In this document: positions 35,164-45,307 of the stretch, one piece after another | Layout of the letters: each line of letters begins with the position of its first letter | Numbering within the stretch: position 1 is the stretch's first letter | Assembly: GCF_002096335.1 (NCBI RefSeq) | Contig: NZ_NCUW01000030.1 | Location: 1 to 64,000 of the forward strand | DNA: 64,000 nucleotides | Direction: 5' to 3' | Source: Streptococcus oralis subsp. dentisani | GTDB taxonomy: Bacteria > Bacillota > Bacilli > Lactobacillales > Streptococcaceae | Notes under the pieces: model-generated | Seen by the model: the letters and a program-made list of their open reading frames with translations, nothing else | What the model was told of the DNA's origin: nothing | Databases searched by the model: none | Position numbers and translations under genes: made by a program

Positions 35164-36639
35164 ATGCAGACAATAGTAGATAATTTTGCTAATAAAGTTA
35201 TTGAATATGGAATTTATAAATCGATGGACCAAATATATATAAAAAATAGAATATTGGCTTTAATCGGTGAAGAAGGAACTGATAAGATTTCAAATGATAG
35301 TGATCTTAAAAAATTAAAAGACAATTTAGTAGAAATAGCTTTAAAGAATGGTAAAATTGCTGATTTAGCTGAGGCAAAGGAATGTTTAGGTGCAGAGCTG
35401 ATGAATTTTATCGTTCCATTACCAAGTCGTCTTAATGATATTTTTTGGAGTTCATATGATGTTTCGCCACAGGAAGCAGTTGAAGAGTTCTATCAGTTAA
35501 GTAAAGATAGCGACTATATTAAATTGTCAGCTATCGCTAAAAATATAGCTTTTCATACTGAAACTAATTATGGTTCACTTGAAATTACAATCAATTTATC
35601 AAAACCGGAAAAAGATTCGAAAACAATCGCAGCAGAGAAATTGGTAAAGTCATCTAATTATCCAAAATGTTTACTTTGTATGGAAAATGAAGGTTATCAG
35701 GGGAGAATAAATTATCCAGCACGTGCTAATCATAGAATTATTCGGTTGGAACTGGGAGACGAAGTATGGGGTTTCCAGTATTCCCCATACTCATATTTTA
35801 ATGAGCATGCGATATTCTTGAATAGTCAACATGTACCAATGGCTATTACGTCCAAAACATTTGAACAATTATTGGAGATTGTTGATATTTTACCAGGGTA
35901 TTTTGCTGGTTCAAATTCTGATCTTCCTATCTCAGGAGGTTCTATTCTTAGTCATAATCACTACCAGGGAGGAAAACATATTTTCCCAATGGAAAAAGCA
36001 AAAATTGAGAGAGAATTTCTTTTTAAAGACTTTGAGGATGTTAAAGCAGGTATTGTAAAGTGGCCGATGTCAGTGATTAGGCTACAAGGTGAAAATAAAA
36101 ATCGTTTGGTAGAATTAGCTACTAAAATCCTAAATATCTGGAGAGAATATTCAGATTTAGAAGTAGACATCATTGCTAAGACTGAAGATATTCCACACCA
36201 TACGGTGACTCCTATTGCTCGTAAAGTGGATGGAAGATATGAATTGGATATTGTTCTGAGAGATAACCATACTACTAAACAATACCCAGATGGTGTTTAC
36301 CACCCTCATCAAGATGTACAACATATTAAAAAGGAAAATATCGGGTTAATCGAAGTGATGGGACTTGCGATTTTACCACCTCGTTTGAAAACAGAGTTAG
36401 AAGAAGTTGAAAAATATCTTTTAGGAGAAAAAAATTCAATTGCAAACTATCATTTAGAATGGGCTGATCAATTGAAAGAAAAATATCCTAATATTAAAAA
36501 AGAAGAGGTTAATCGCGTAGTTCAACACGAAGTAGGACAAGTGTTTGCGAGAGTTCTCGAAGATGCTGGCGTTTATAAGAATACTCCGTTTGGACATGAA
36601 GCATTTATGAGATTTGTTAAGTCGGTTGGAATTAATTAG
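35164..36639 (+). CDS. galT: UDP-glucose--hexose-1-phosphate uridylyltransferase (class II GalT)
   Basis: The 491-residue protein is of the Gram-positive GalT class II. The active site motif is [12 protein letters not shown] with the catalytic His, and [23 protein letters not shown] is conserved. It exchanges UMP between UDP-glucose and galactose-1-phosphate in the Leloir pathway. It is not accompanied by galK; galE follows 11 bp later. A GAGGAG site precedes the ATG. Confidence 0.9.
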   Translation: MQTIVDNFANKVIEYGIYKSMDQIYIKNRILALIGEEGTDKISNDSDLKKLKDNLVEIALKNGKIADLAEAKECLGAELMNFIVPLPSRLNDIFWSSYDVSPQEAVEEFYQLSKDSDYIKLSAIAKNIAFHTETNYGSLEITINLSKPEKDSKTIAAEKLVKSSNYPKCLLCMENEGYQGRINYPARANHRIIRLELGDEVWGFQYSPYSYFNEHAIFLNSQHVPMAITSKTFEQLLEIVDILPGYFAGSNSDLPISGGSILSHNHYQGGKHIFPMEKAKIEREFLFKDFEDVKAGIVKWPMSVIRLQGENKNRLVELATKILNIWREYSDLEVDIIAKTEDIPHHTVTPIARKVDGRYELDIVLRDNHTTKQYPDGVYHPHQDVQHIKKENIGLIEVMGLAILPPRLKTELEEVEKYLLGEKNSIANYHLEWADQLKEKYPNIKKEEVNRVVQHEVGQVFARVLEDAGVYKNTPFGHEAFMRFVKSVGIN

Positions 36640-36650
36640 GAGGAACCCAA

Positions 36651-37664
36651 ATGGCAATATTGGTGACAGGCGGAGCTGGTTATATAGGTAGCCATACCGT
36701 AGTAGAATTATTAAATTTAGGGAAGGAAGTTGTCATTGTTGATAATCTTTCGAACTCCAGCATCTTAGTGTTAGATCGTATTGAAGCAATTACAGGAAAA
36801 CGTCCTACGTTTTACGAGTTTGATGTTTGCGATAAACAATCATTGAGAAAAGTATTTGAACAAGAATCAATTGACGCTGCAATTCATTTTGCAGGATACA
36901 AAGCTGTCGGCGAATCCGTGCAAAAGCCTGTGATGTACTACGAAAATAATATTATGAGCACATTAGCTCTTGTTGAAGTGATGTCAGAGTTTAAAGTTAA
37001 GAAGATTGTATTTTCATCGAGTGCGACTGTATACGGCATTCACAATCAATCACCCCTCATTGAGACAATGCCGACAAGTGCAACAAACCCTTATGGGTAC
37101 ACCAAAGTGATGCTTGAACAAATTTTAAAAGATGTTCATGTAGCAGATTCAGAGTGGAGTATTGCATTGCTTCGTTATTTTAATCCGATTGGGGCTCATG
37201 AGTCTGGGCTTATTGGTGAAGACCCCTCTGGAATTCCCAACAACTTGATGCCTTTTATTGCACAAGTAGCTGTAGGCAAGCGATCAGAGCTAAGTGTTTT
37301 TGGAGATGATTATGATACGGTAGATGGTACTGGTGTTCGCGATTATATCCATGTAGTGGATTTAGCGATAGGGCATATAAAAGCTTTAGAAAAAGTATCC
37401 GAAAAAACAGATGTTTATATTTATAACCTGGGCTCAGGAGAGGGAACTAGTGTATTACAACTTGTAAATACATTTGAAAGTGTCAATAAGGTTCCAATTC
37501 CTTATAAAATTGTTCCAAGACGATCAGGAGACGTTGCGACTTGTTATGCAAATGCAGACAAAGCGTATAAGGAGTTAAATTGGAAGACTACGAAAACGGT
37601 TGAAGACATGTGTAGAGATACATGGAATTGGCAATCCAAAAATCCTAATGGATACAATAAATAA
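36651..37664 (+). CDS. galE: UDP-glucose 4-epimerase
   Basis: The 337-residue short-chain dehydrogenase has the NAD loop TGGAGYIGSHT, the catalytic SSSATVYG and the Tyr-x3-Lys of NPYGYTKVM. It interconverts UDP-glucose and UDP-galactose. It is coupled to galT and is probably a second galE copy, used by this accessory locus for wall or capsule sugar supply or sugar salvage. Confidence 0.94.
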   Translation: MAILVTGGAGYIGSHTVVELLNLGKEVVIVDNLSNSSILVLDRIEAITGKRPTFYEFDVCDKQSLRKVFEQESIDAAIHFAGYKAVGESVQKPVMYYENNIMSTLALVEVMSEFKVKKIVFSSSATVYGIHNQSPLIETMPTSATNPYGYTKVMLEQILKDVHVADSEWSIALLRYFNPIGAHESGLIGEDPSGIPNNLMPFIAQVAVGKRSELSVFGDDYDTVDGTGVRDYIHVVDLAIGHIKALEKVSEKTDVYIYNLGSGEGTSVLQLVNTFESVNKVPIPYKIVPRRSGDVATCYANADKAYKELNWKTTKTVEDMCRDTWNWQSKNPNGYNK

Positions 37665-37719
37665 TAAAGCACAATAGTCTTGTGATATGTATATATAAAA
37701 AAAAATCAAAAAAAAAATT

Positions 37720-37784
37720 ATGAAAGCGCTTGACAAAGTAATCGTTTACATTGTATAATGTAAACATGAATGACACCGATGTCA
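37720..37784 (+). promoter_or_regulatory. importer-operon promoter with three overlapping control motifs
   Basis: TTGACA (37730-37735) and TATAAT (37754-37759) have an 18-bp spacer. ATGAAAGCGCTTGAC (37720-37734) resembles a CcpA cre box. A perfect 9-bp inverted repeat, GTTTACATT/AATGTAAAC (37744-37765), covers the -10. TGACACCGATGTCA (37771-37784) matches the pfbA operator. Catabolite repression plus local LacI control is the simplest reading. Confidence 0.75.
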
Positions 37785-37807
37785 AAAATAAAAAAGAAGG
37801 TCTTTTT

Positions 37808-38464
37808 ATGAAAAACTTAACAAAAATTAAGTTCAAAGAGAACGGGGAATTTAATCATTTTCCCGGAAATACAGTTGTAGCAAATCTTTATACTAATTCA
37901 GATTTGATGGAAGTTGTTGATATCATTCAATCACGCTATAGAGAGTTACCATTTATAGACAAATTCACATTAACTCCAAGAGATTCTATTCATATGACTG
38001 TAATTGAATTGCTTTGCCATGAAAATCGTGAGCCTGAATTTTGGAGTAGCCATCTACCATTGGATACGCCATTACAAGAAATTCATGATTACTTTGCAAA
38101 ACAACTAGAAATTTTCCCATTGCTAAACGAAGATATTCATATGCGTGTGACTGAAATGGGAAATCAAAACATTTTAGTAGAACCAGCCGATGAAAAATCA
38201 GCTAAACGATTAGAAGAAATTAGAACATATGTTTCTGAAAAAGCAGGTGTTCGATTCCCTAATCATGATCGCTATCAATTCCATATCTCAATTGGATATC
38301 TTCGAGTTCCATTAACTGAAGAAGAAAATGAAGAGTTTACTAAAGTGAAAAAGGAATTAACCGAAGTTCTGCTTGAAAAGATTCCTGTCATTACAGTAAA
38401 TCGTATCGATTACACAGTATTTGAAGATATGAGACGCTTTGTTCCATATTGCGAAAAATTTTAA
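37808..38464 (+). CDS. 2H phosphoesterase (DUF1868-like, 2'-5' RNA ligase fold)
   Basis: The 218-residue protein has the two His motifs of the 2H superfamily, SIHMTVIELL near residue 65 and FHISIGYLRV near residue 160. Such enzymes open or make cyclic phosphodiesters on RNA or small nucleotides or sugars. I choose the ATG at 37808 (AAGAAGG upstream), since the frame from 37751 would start inside the -10 region. It leads the importer operon, so its substrate may be the imported compound. Confidence 0.75.
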   Translation: MKNLTKIKFKENGEFNHFPGNTVVANLYTNSDLMEVVDIIQSRYRELPFIDKFTLTPRDSIHMTVIELLCHENREPEFWSSHLPLDTPLQEIHDYFAKQLEIFPLLNEDIHMRVTEMGNQNILVEPADEKSAKRLEEIRTYVSEKAGVRFPNHDRYQFHISIGYLRVPLTEEENEEFTKVKKELTEVLLEKIPVITVNRIDYTVFEDMRRFVPYCEKF

Positions 38465-38501
38465 AATAAAATTATAATTAAAAATAAAAAGGAGATTTCA
38501 T

Positions 38502-39581
38502 ATGAAAAAATCTAAATTATTATCGCTTTTAGCTGCAGGGGTTGCAGTTACAACATTGGCAGCATGTTCAGGTGGTTCAACTAATTCATCAAATTCTTCG
38601 AGCGATACACCTCAATCAGAAGAAAAAGCTGATAAGAGCCAAGAATTAGTAATTTATTCTAACTCTGTTTCAAACGGACGTGGAGATTGGCTAACTGCTA
38701 AAGCAAAAGAAGCTGGTTTCAATATTAAAATGGTTGACATTCCAGGTGCTCAGTTGGCAGATCGTGTTATTGCTGAAAAAAATAATGCAGTTGCTGATAT
38801 GGTATTTGGTATTGGAGCTGTTGATTCAAATAAAATTAGAGATCAAAAATTATTGGTACAGTTTAAACCTACATGGTTAGATAAAATTGACCAATCTTTA
38901 TCAGATAAAGATAATTATTACAATCCTGTAATTGTTCAACCATTAGTTTTGATTGGTGCTCCTGATGTTACTGAAATGCCTAAAGATTGGACTGAGTTAG
39001 GTAGCAAGTATAAAGGTAAATATTCAATTTCTGGGCTCTCAGGTGGAACAGGGCGTGCTATCTTGGCAAGTATCCTTGTTCGTTATCTAGATGATAAAGG
39101 AGAATTGGGTGTTTCTGAAAAAGGTTGGCAAGTAGCTAAAGAATATTTGGAAAATGCGTACACTCTTCAAAAGGGTGAAAGTTCAATTGTTAAAATGTTG
39201 GATAAGGATGACCCAATCCAGTATGGAATGATGTGGGGTTCTGGTGCATTAGTTGGACAGAAAGAAAACAATGTTGTATTTAAAGTAATGTCTCCTGAAA
39301 TTGGTGTCCCGTTTGTAACTGAACAAACAATGATTTTGAATACTAGTAAGAAACAAGCTTTAGCAAAAGAATTCATCAACTGGTTTGGTCAAACAGAAAT
39401 TCAAGTAGAGTATAGCAAAAACTTTGGTTCTATTCCTGCAAATACTGAGGCAGTGAAAGAGTTACCAGAAGCTACTAAGAAATTTGTTGATCAAGTGAAA
39501 CCACAAAGTATTGATTGGGAAGCTGTTGGAAAACATTTGGACGAATGGGTCGAAAAAGCTGAACTAGAATATGTAAAATAG
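38502..39581 (+). CDS. ABC importer substrate-binding lipoprotein
   Basis: The 359-residue lipoprotein has a lipobox (TTLAACSGG, Cys near residue 22), a Ser-rich linker and a periplasmic-binding type II fold of the iron/thiamine/aminoethylphosphonate group (ELVIYSNSVSNGRGDWLTAKAKEAG, AEKNNAVADMVFGIG). The ligand cannot be told from sequence. Tyr pairs typical of ferric binding are not evident, which leaves phosphonates, polyamines or phosphorylated sugars as possibilities. Confidence 0.85.
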   Translation: MKKSKLLSLLAAGVAVTTLAACSGGSTNSSNSSSDTPQSEEKADKSQELVIYSNSVSNGRGDWLTAKAKEAGFNIKMVDIPGAQLADRVIAEKNNAVADMVFGIGAVDSNKIRDQKLLVQFKPTWLDKIDQSLSDKDNYYNPVIVQPLVLIGAPDVTEMPKDWTELGSKYKGKYSISGLSGGTGRAILASILVRYLDDKGELGVSEKGWQVAKEYLENAYTLQKGESSIVKMLDKDDPIQYGMMWGSGALVGQKENNVVFKVMSPEIGVPFVTEQTMILNTSKKQALAKEFINWFGQTEIQVEYSKNFGSIPANTEAVKELPEATKKFVDQVKPQSIDWEAVGKHLDEWVEKAELEYVK

Positions 39582-39607
39582 GGCATAAGTGTAATTTTTA
39601 AAATTCT

Positions 39608-39660
39608 AAGTCTCTCTAATGTTTCTGCACACACAAAAGAAATTAAGAGGGACTTTTTAT
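39608..39660 (+). terminator. attenuating hairpin between binding protein and ATPase genes
   Basis: AAGTCTCTCTAAT pairs with ATTAAGAGGGACTT, followed by TTTAT. A leaky terminator or 3'-end stabiliser here would keep binding-protein levels above transporter levels. Confidence 0.65.
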
Positions 39661-39684
39661 ATATTAGTAAAGGAAGTTAATAAT

Positions 39685-40695
39685 ATGATTAAATTTGATA
39701 ATATTCAAATTAAATATGGTGATTTTATCGCGATTGATAATCTTAATTTAGATATTCAGGAAGGAGAATTCTTTACCTTTCTAGGACCTTCTGGATGTGG
39801 TAAATCAACAACTTTGAGAGCTTTGGTAGGTTTTCTAGACCCTTCATCTGGAAGTATTGAGGTTAATGGCACAGATGTTACGCACTTGGAACCTGAAAAA
39901 CGTGGAATCGGGATCGTATTCCAATCTTACGCACTATTTCCAACAATGACAGTTTTTGATAATATTGCATTTGGTTTAAAAGTTAAAAAAGTTGCTCCAG
40001 ATGTTATTAAAGCCAAGGTTTCTGCAGTGGCTGCTAAAATTAAGATTTCAGATCAACAATTGCAACGTAACGTTTCAGAATTATCTGGAGGACAACAGCA
40101 GCGTGTAGCTTTAGCTCGTGCTCTTGTTTTGGAACCTAAAATCCTATGTTTGGATGAACCCTTGTCAAACCTAGATGCAAAATTACGTGTGGATTTGAGA
40201 AAAGAGTTGAAACGTCTTCAAAAAGAATTGGGAATTACAACTCTATATGTTACACATGACCAAGAGGAAGCGTTAACGCTATCTGATAGGATTGCTGTCT
40301 TTAATAATGGTTTTATTGAACAAGTGGGAACACCAGTAGAAATTTATCATAATTCTCAAACAGAATTTGTATGTGATTTCATTGGAGACATTAACGTACT
40401 TACAGATGAAACTGTTCACGGAATTCTTCTAAATAATGCTCATGTTCTTTTGGAAGATAAAAAAGGTTACATTCGTTTAGAAAAAGTTCGCTTCAAACGT
40501 GAAACGGATCAGGATTTTGTCTTAAAAGGTTCAATTATTGATGTAGAATTTTCAGGAGTTACAATTCACTATACTGTTCAGGTATCTGAAAATCAAATTC
40601 TTAATGTAACAAGTATTGATAGTCAGTCAGCTATTAGATCTGTCGGAGAAAGTGTGGAATTATTTATCACACCATCAGACGTTCTGCAATTTTAA
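39685..40695 (+). CDS. ABC importer ATPase
   Basis: The 336-residue ATPase has Walker [10 protein letters not shown], the Q-loop [11 protein letters not shown], signature LSGGQQQR, Walker [13 protein letters not shown], the H-loop VTHDQEEA and a C-terminal TOBE-like domain. I choose the ATG at 39685 ([12 protein letters not shown]), since the upstream codons lie in the hairpin. It energises the adjacent fused permease. Confidence 0.9.
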   Translation: MIKFDNIQIKYGDFIAIDNLNLDIQEGEFFTFLGPSGCGKSTTLRALVGFLDPSSGSIEVNGTDVTHLEPEKRGIGIVFQSYALFPTMTVFDNIAFGLKVKKVAPDVIKAKVSAVAAKIKISDQQLQRNVSELSGGQQQRVALARALVLEPKILCLDEPLSNLDAKLRVDLRKELKRLQKELGITTLYVTHDQEEALTLSDRIAVFNNGFIEQVGTPVEIYHNSQTEFVCDFIGDINVLTDETVHGILLNNAHVLLEDKKGYIRLEKVRFKRETDQDFVLKGSIIDVEFSGVTIHYTVQVSENQILNVTSIDSQSAIRSVGESVELFITPSDVLQF

Positions 40696-40706
40696 GGAGG
40701 TGCAGT

Positions 40707-42398
40707 ATGCGTCATAAATTAAATTGGAAAGATTGGCTCATTCGTTTAGGCTTAATCTGGTTCTTGGTAACTTTCATCATTTATCCAAACTTTGATTTAG
40801 TAGTTAATGTATTTGTGAAAGGTGGGGAGTTTTCACTTGATGTCGTACAACGAGCTTTTAAATCTCAACGTGCGATTCAGAGTATTATGAACAGTTTTAA
40901 GTTAGCATTCTCACTGATTATAACTGTTAATGTTGTTGGTGTACTTTGTGTATTGTTTACAGAATATTTTGATATTAAAGGAGCTAAAATATTAAAACTA
41001 GGATACATGACGTCACTAATCTACGGTGGAGTAGTTTTGGCTACTGGTTATAAATTCGTTTATGGACCATATGGAATGATTACCAAATTTTTACAAAGTA
41101 TTATTCCATCTTTAGATCCTAACTGGTTTATTGGTTATGGTGCAGTTCTATTTATTATGACATTTTCTGGTACTGCTAATCACACCTTATTCCTAACGAA
41201 TACAATTCGTAGTGTAGACTATCATACTATTGAAGCTGCACGTAATATGGGTGCAAAACCATTTACAGTGTTTAGAAAAGTAGTATTGCCAACTCTAATT
41301 CCTACTTTATTCGCTCTGACAATTATGGTTTTTCTAAGTGGGTTATCAGCAGTAGCAGCACCTATGATTGTTGGTGGGAAAGAATTCCAAACTATTAACC
41401 CAATGATCATAACATTTGCTGGAATGGGAAATTCTCGTGACTTAGCCGCCTTTCTAGCAATTATTTTGGGTATTGCCACTACGATTTTGCTTACTATTAT
41501 GAACAAGATCGAAAAAGGCGGAAATTATATTTCTATTTCTAAAACGAAAGCACCTTTGAAAAAACAAAAAATCGTATCTAAACCATGGAATATCATTGCA
41601 CATATTGTTGCTTATGCTTTGTTCACTGTTTTCATGTTACCATTGATTTTCATTGTATTGTATTCATTTACTGACCCAGTTGCAATACAGACAGGAAACT
41701 TATCATTATCAAACTTTACTCTTGATAATTACAGATTGTTCTTTAGTAATAGTGCTGCGTTTTCTCCATTCCTAGTCAGCTTTATATATTCTATCATTGC
41801 AGCAACTACTGCAACAGTTCTTGCTGTTGTGTTTGCGCGAGTAGTTCGTAAACATAAAGCTCGATTTGATTTCTTGTTCGAATACGGAGCTCTTCTTCCT
41901 TGGCTATTACCAAGTACACTTCTAGCAGTTAGTTTATTGTTCACTTTCAACCAACCTCAACTTTTAGTCTTTAACCAGATTCTAGTTGGTAGTTTAGTAA
42001 TTTTGCTAATCGCTTATATTGTTGTAAAAATTCCATTCTCTTATAGAATGGTACGTGCTATTTTATTTAGTGTTGATGATGAGATGGAAGATGCAGCAAG
42101 AAGTATGGGTGCTTCACCTTTTTATACTATGATGAAGGTTATTATTCCATATATTTTACCGGTTGTTCTCTCTGTTATTGCTTTAAACTTTAACTCTTTA
42201 TTAACTGACTTCGACTTATCTGTATTCCTTTACCATCCCCTAGCTCAACCATTAGGTATTACGATTCGATCTGCAGGTGATGAAACAGCAACATCTAATG
42301 CACAAGCTCTGGTATTTGTTTATACAATTGTTCTGATGATTATTTCTGGAACGGTATTATACTTCACACAAAGACCGGGGCGTAAAGTAAGGAAATAA
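40707..42398 (+). CDS. ABC importer fused permease
   Basis: The 563-residue protein has two MetI-like permease halves in one chain, about twelve helices. Each half has an EAA loop: [20 protein letters not shown] (about residue 178) and [20 protein letters not shown] (about residue 463). Fused permeases of this type are typical of ferric-ion and aminoethylphosphonate importers. A GGAGGTG site lies before the ATG. Confidence 0.9.
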   Translation: MRHKLNWKDWLIRLGLIWFLVTFIIYPNFDLVVNVFVKGGEFSLDVVQRAFKSQRAIQSIMNSFKLAFSLIITVNVVGVLCVLFTEYFDIKGAKILKLGYMTSLIYGGVVLATGYKFVYGPYGMITKFLQSIIPSLDPNWFIGYGAVLFIMTFSGTANHTLFLTNTIRSVDYHTIEAARNMGAKPFTVFRKVVLPTLIPTLFALTIMVFLSGLSAVAAPMIVGGKEFQTINPMIITFAGMGNSRDLAAFLAIILGIATTILLTIMNKIEKGGNYISISKTKAPLKKQKIVSKPWNIIAHIVAYALFTVFMLPLIFIVLYSFTDPVAIQTGNLSLSNFTLDNYRLFFSNSAAFSPFLVSFIYSIIAATTATVLAVVFARVVRKHKARFDFLFEYGALLPWLLPSTLLAVSLLFTFNQPQLLVFNQILVGSLVILLIAYIVVKIPFSYRMVRAILFSVDDEMEDAARSMGASPFYTMMKVIIPYILPVVLSVIALNFNSLLTDFDLSVFLYHPLAQPLGITIRSAGDETATSNAQALVFVYTIVLMIISGTVLYFTQRPGRKVRK

Positions 42399-42400
42399 TC

Positions 42401-43111
42401 ATGACAGCCACTAGTTTTGGGTTATCAAATATTGAAATAGTTGTCAGGATTGTTTTATCAGTGGTCATTGGTAGTATAATTGGTTTAGAGAGAGGGAGCA
42501 AATCCCAGCCTGCAGGCATCCGAACTTATAGTATTGTTTGTCTAGCTTCATGTTTGATTATGATGACGAATGAATACGTATCTTATAAATTTGGGACAGG
42601 AGATCCTACACGATTAGGAGCTCAAGTTATATCAGGTGTGGGTTTTCTAGGCGCTGGAACGATTCTTATTACTGATAAAAAGAAAATTACAGGTCTGACA
42701 ACTGCAGCAGGCATTTGGGCTTCGGCAGGAATTGGATTAGCTATTGGAGTAGGTTTTTATGAGGGTGCTCTTTTAGGAGCCATTTCTGTTTGGGGTGTGA
42801 TATCCATGTTCCAACCACTAAAAAAATATCTACAAAATCGTTCTAAAATGATTGAATTGTATATAGTGGTTAAATCTACAGAAGCCTATAATCGTGTATT
42901 GGTTTATTGTGCAGAAAATGGTATCAGAATGACCGATTCAAGAACAGCGTTTGGAGATGTTAATTCTGACAGAATTGAATACTTTGATGTTCCAGACAAA
43001 AAAATAGCGTCATTTATTACTCTGGAATTATCAGGTAGATTTGAACATCTTCGACTGATGGAAGAAATAGCAAATATTGTTGGTGTTATTTATGTTGAAG
43101 AAGTTAGTTGA
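42401..43111 (+). CDS. MgtC/SapB family membrane protein
   Basis: The 236-residue protein has the MgtC N-terminal helices (IEIVVRIVLSVVIGSIIGLERG, RLGAQVISGVGFLGAGTI, TTAAGIWASAGIGLAIGVG) and a cytosolic C-terminal ACT-like part. MgtC proteins help survival at low Mg2+ and inside hosts, in part by restraining F-ATPase or phosphate uptake. It follows the permease by two bases. Confidence 0.9.
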   Translation: MTATSFGLSNIEIVVRIVLSVVIGSIIGLERGSKSQPAGIRTYSIVCLASCLIMMTNEYVSYKFGTGDPTRLGAQVISGVGFLGAGTILITDKKKITGLTTAAGIWASAGIGLAIGVGFYEGALLGAISVWGVISMFQPLKKYLQNRSKMIELYIVVKSTEAYNRVLVYCAENGIRMTDSRTAFGDVNSDRIEYFDVPDKKIASFITLELSGRFEHLRLMEEIANIVGVIYVEEVS

Positions 43112-43120
43112 TATAGAATA

Positions 43121-43157
43121 AACAAAGGGGCAGTTATTCTTGTCCCTTTGTTTTTTA
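43121..43157 (+). terminator. importer-operon terminator
   Basis: AACAAAGGG/CCCTTTGTT stem followed by a TTTT tail. Confidence 0.85.
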
Positions 43158-43205
43158 GGTGATAATTGACTCGAAATTATTTGCAAAGTATAAGGATAAA
43201 CATAA

Positions 43206-43568
43206 ATGAAGGTATATAATATTAATTTTGACTGTGGAAGAATAACGTATTTTGAATATAATTCTTTAGTGCAAGTATATAGATTTCATTCTTTTTATGA
43301 TGTTTGTGAAATTGTATTTTCGTCTTCTTTACCAGCTGATGATATATTAGCAAAAGTTATTGTTAAGGAAAAGATTATTCCGATCTTAGACTGCTATGTC
43401 CAAATGTTATTAGATACTTTTATAGTTTCAATGGATTTTACCGAAAATGATTTTTTATATTTTCGTGGTAAGTTATTTTCATACAAGTTTATCAGTTGTG
43501 AAGTAGAAAAAATTGTAAAGAATAAAAATTTTAATTGTCAATGTTATTTTTTTGAATCGGAAGAATAG
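43206..43568 (+). CDS. unrecognised small protein
   Basis: This 120-residue product (MKVYNINFDCGRITYFEYNSLVQVYRF...) has no signal peptide or membrane segment, is rich in Phe, Tyr and Cys, and ends CQCYFFESEE. There is no good ribosome binding site (AAGGATAAACATAA). It lies between the importer terminator and the lacI gene. It may be real or relic; I recognise no family. Confidence 0.5.
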   Translation: MKVYNINFDCGRITYFEYNSLVQVYRFHSFYDVCEIVFSSSLPADDILAKVIVKEKIIPILDCYVQMLLDTFIVSMDFTENDFLYFRGKLFSYKFISCEVEKIVKNKNFNCQCYFFESEE

Positions 43569-43697
43569 AGTATAAAATAGAAAATTTTGAAATTAAAGTT
43601 TTTGTTAAGATACATTAAAATGTTTTACTAAATTCTCTTGTTAAAAAAAGTAAATATTGTATAATGATATTAGATAAATCATAAATGGAGGACTAAA

Positions 43698-44699
43698 GTG
43701 AAAAATTTAAACGGTAAAAAGGTAACTATTTATGATATTGCGCATTTATCAGGTTTTTCTCCAAAAACTGTTTCACGTGTTATTAACGGTGGTGAAAAGG
43801 TAAAAGAAGAAACTTATCGAGCTATTCAAAAAGTCATTGATGAGTTGTCGTATGTTCCAAATGCATATGCAAAAAATTTGACTAAGAAAGAAACTACAAA
43901 CATTTTGATTTCCGTTAAAAAGATTGATTCTTTTCCCTTGATTTGGTTTCAAACTTTACTAGATAGAGTTCTACAAACTTGTAAAGAGTTTGGAGTAAAC
44001 GCTATTGTTGAATACTTTGGTGAAGAAGATACGATTAGGAATTCAATAATTTCAAGTACAGGAAGCTTAATAGATGGAGTAATAGTATTTTATGAAAGTA
44101 AAGACGATATTCGGATTAATTATTTACAGAAGAATAATATGCCTTTTATAGTTTTTGGAGAATCTCGAACACCTGATGTTGTTTATGTATCTAATAACAA
44201 TTTTCAAGCCACTTATGATATGATGGAATTAGTAACAAAAGAGAATATTAAAAGTATGTTGTTACTTATGGGAGGGGAATCTCTTGTTAATAAGGATCGT
44301 GAAAAAGGTATTCGTACTTTTTTGACTGATAAAAATTATTTAATGGATTTGCAAGTTATTTATGGTTTAACTACAATTGATTCAGTTTATTCATATGCTA
44401 TAAATAATTTATCTAATCAAAATCATCCGGATATGATATTTGTTTCTGGGGATGAGAAGGTTCAAGGGCTGATTCGTGCGTGCTATGAGAAGGGGATTAC
44501 CATTCCTGATGATATTTCAATAATTGGATTCGATAATATTCCTATTTCGCAATATTATACTCCAGCTCTGTCTACTATTTCTCCTAATTATGCTATGTTA
44601 GCCCAAAAAATGATAGAAGGTGTTTTAGCAATTATTAAAGGGGAAAGTGTCACATCTGTTGAAGTTTCTCCTAAATTTGTTAGGAGACAGAGTTTCTAG
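43698..44699 (+). CDS. LacI-family transcriptional regulator
   Basis: The 333-residue protein starts with a LacI helix-turn-helix (KVTIYDIAHLSGFSPKTVSRVINGGEKVKEETYRAI) and hinge, followed by a periplasmic-binding-like sensor (ILISVKKIDSFPLIWFQTLLD ... PDDISIIGFDNIPISQYYTPAL). It is probably the regulator of the two palindromes at 31398 and 37771. The inducer is unknown, probably a sugar or derivative handled by this island. Confidence 0.9.
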   Translation: MKNLNGKKVTIYDIAHLSGFSPKTVSRVINGGEKVKEETYRAIQKVIDELSYVPNAYAKNLTKKETTNILISVKKIDSFPLIWFQTLLDRVLQTCKEFGVNAIVEYFGEEDTIRNSIISSTGSLIDGVIVFYESKDDIRINYLQKNNMPFIVFGESRTPDVVYVSNNNFQATYDMMELVTKENIKSMLLLMGGESLVNKDREKGIRTFLTDKNYLMDLQVIYGLTTIDSVYSYAINNLSNQNHPDMIFVSGDEKVQGLIRACYEKGITIPDDISIIGFDNIPISQYYTPALSTISPNYAMLAQKMIEGVLAIIKGESVTSVEVSPKFVRRQSF

Positions 44700-45114
44700 T
44701 ATTGTTTAATTCTTGAAAATCCTAGTGGAAAAGATGGAGTGTTCTAAAATAAGTTCTGTTTAGCCTCCATTTAGTTTCTAATGAGTTGTTTAGTCGCTTT
44801 TCATTATAGATGATATGGGACTTTTTTCTACAACAAAATAGGCTTCATAATATCCATAGGGGGCATTTTGGGAAGTGTAAAGAAAAACAAAGAATATTTA
44901 AAGTGTTAGTTTAAAGGTAATCATCACAATTTAGTTTTTAAGATAGGATAGTATTTTTTGGAATCTTTGACCAAAGTGTGACCAATATAGAATAAAGTGG
45001 ATTAGGAAACTGGTCTATTTTATTTTGTATTTATTGAGAAAAGTGGTTTGTTTTAATTCGACAAATATGCGCATAATGCATATAATAGTAAATGTAAGGA
45101 GGTAACAACGATAT
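44700..45114. other. right att-like flank of the island
   Basis: AGGGGGCATTTT (44858-44869) repeats the tRNA-Arg 3' end. The next 170 bp are a diverged copy of 31002-31200, including TGACCAAAGTGTGACCAA and the GGTCTATTTT end. Both copies run in the same direction. No gene is seen from 44700 to 45114. Confidence 0.65.
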
Positions 45115-45267
45115 ATGCCACTTACAGGTAAAGAAACGGTGAAACTAGCTCTTGAGAATGGATGGGTTGAAGTTCTTCAAAGAGGAAGTTGTCATCATTT
45201 TAAGAAAGAGGTTTTTTCTTATCTTGTCACGATTCCAGTTCATGAAAATGAAGATTTAGGATTGTAA
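45115..45267 (+). pseudogene. hicA: HicA-type toxin, C-terminally shortened
   Basis: The 50-residue frame (MPLTGKETVKLALENGWVEVLQRGSCHHFKKEVFSY, then VTIPVHENEDLGL) is a HicA mRNA-interferase-like fold with the catalytic His region (GSCHHF, usually GSHH). Typical HicA continues about 10-15 residues as a last helix (KGTL..ILKQAG). Here a stop follows DLGL. It has a good GGAGG site. It is probably inactive, though the core is kept. Confidence 0.7.
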
Positions 45268-45307
45268 TTTTTACATTCTTAAGTCTTTTCATATCGGAGG
45301 TAGTAGA

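Larger units (their letters stand above)
30998..44869. mobile_element. genomic island at tRNA-Arg(CCU)
   Basis: The 13.9-kb, visibly A+T-rich block lies between two copies of the tRNA 3' end. It holds pfbA-like, PP2C-like, phoU-like, galT, galE, 2H-phosphoesterase, ABC-importer, mgtC, small unknown and lacI genes, an order I recall from the S. pneumoniae SP_1833-SP_1821 region. No recombinase gene remains, so it is a fixed island, and how it got here is inference. Confidence 0.6.
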
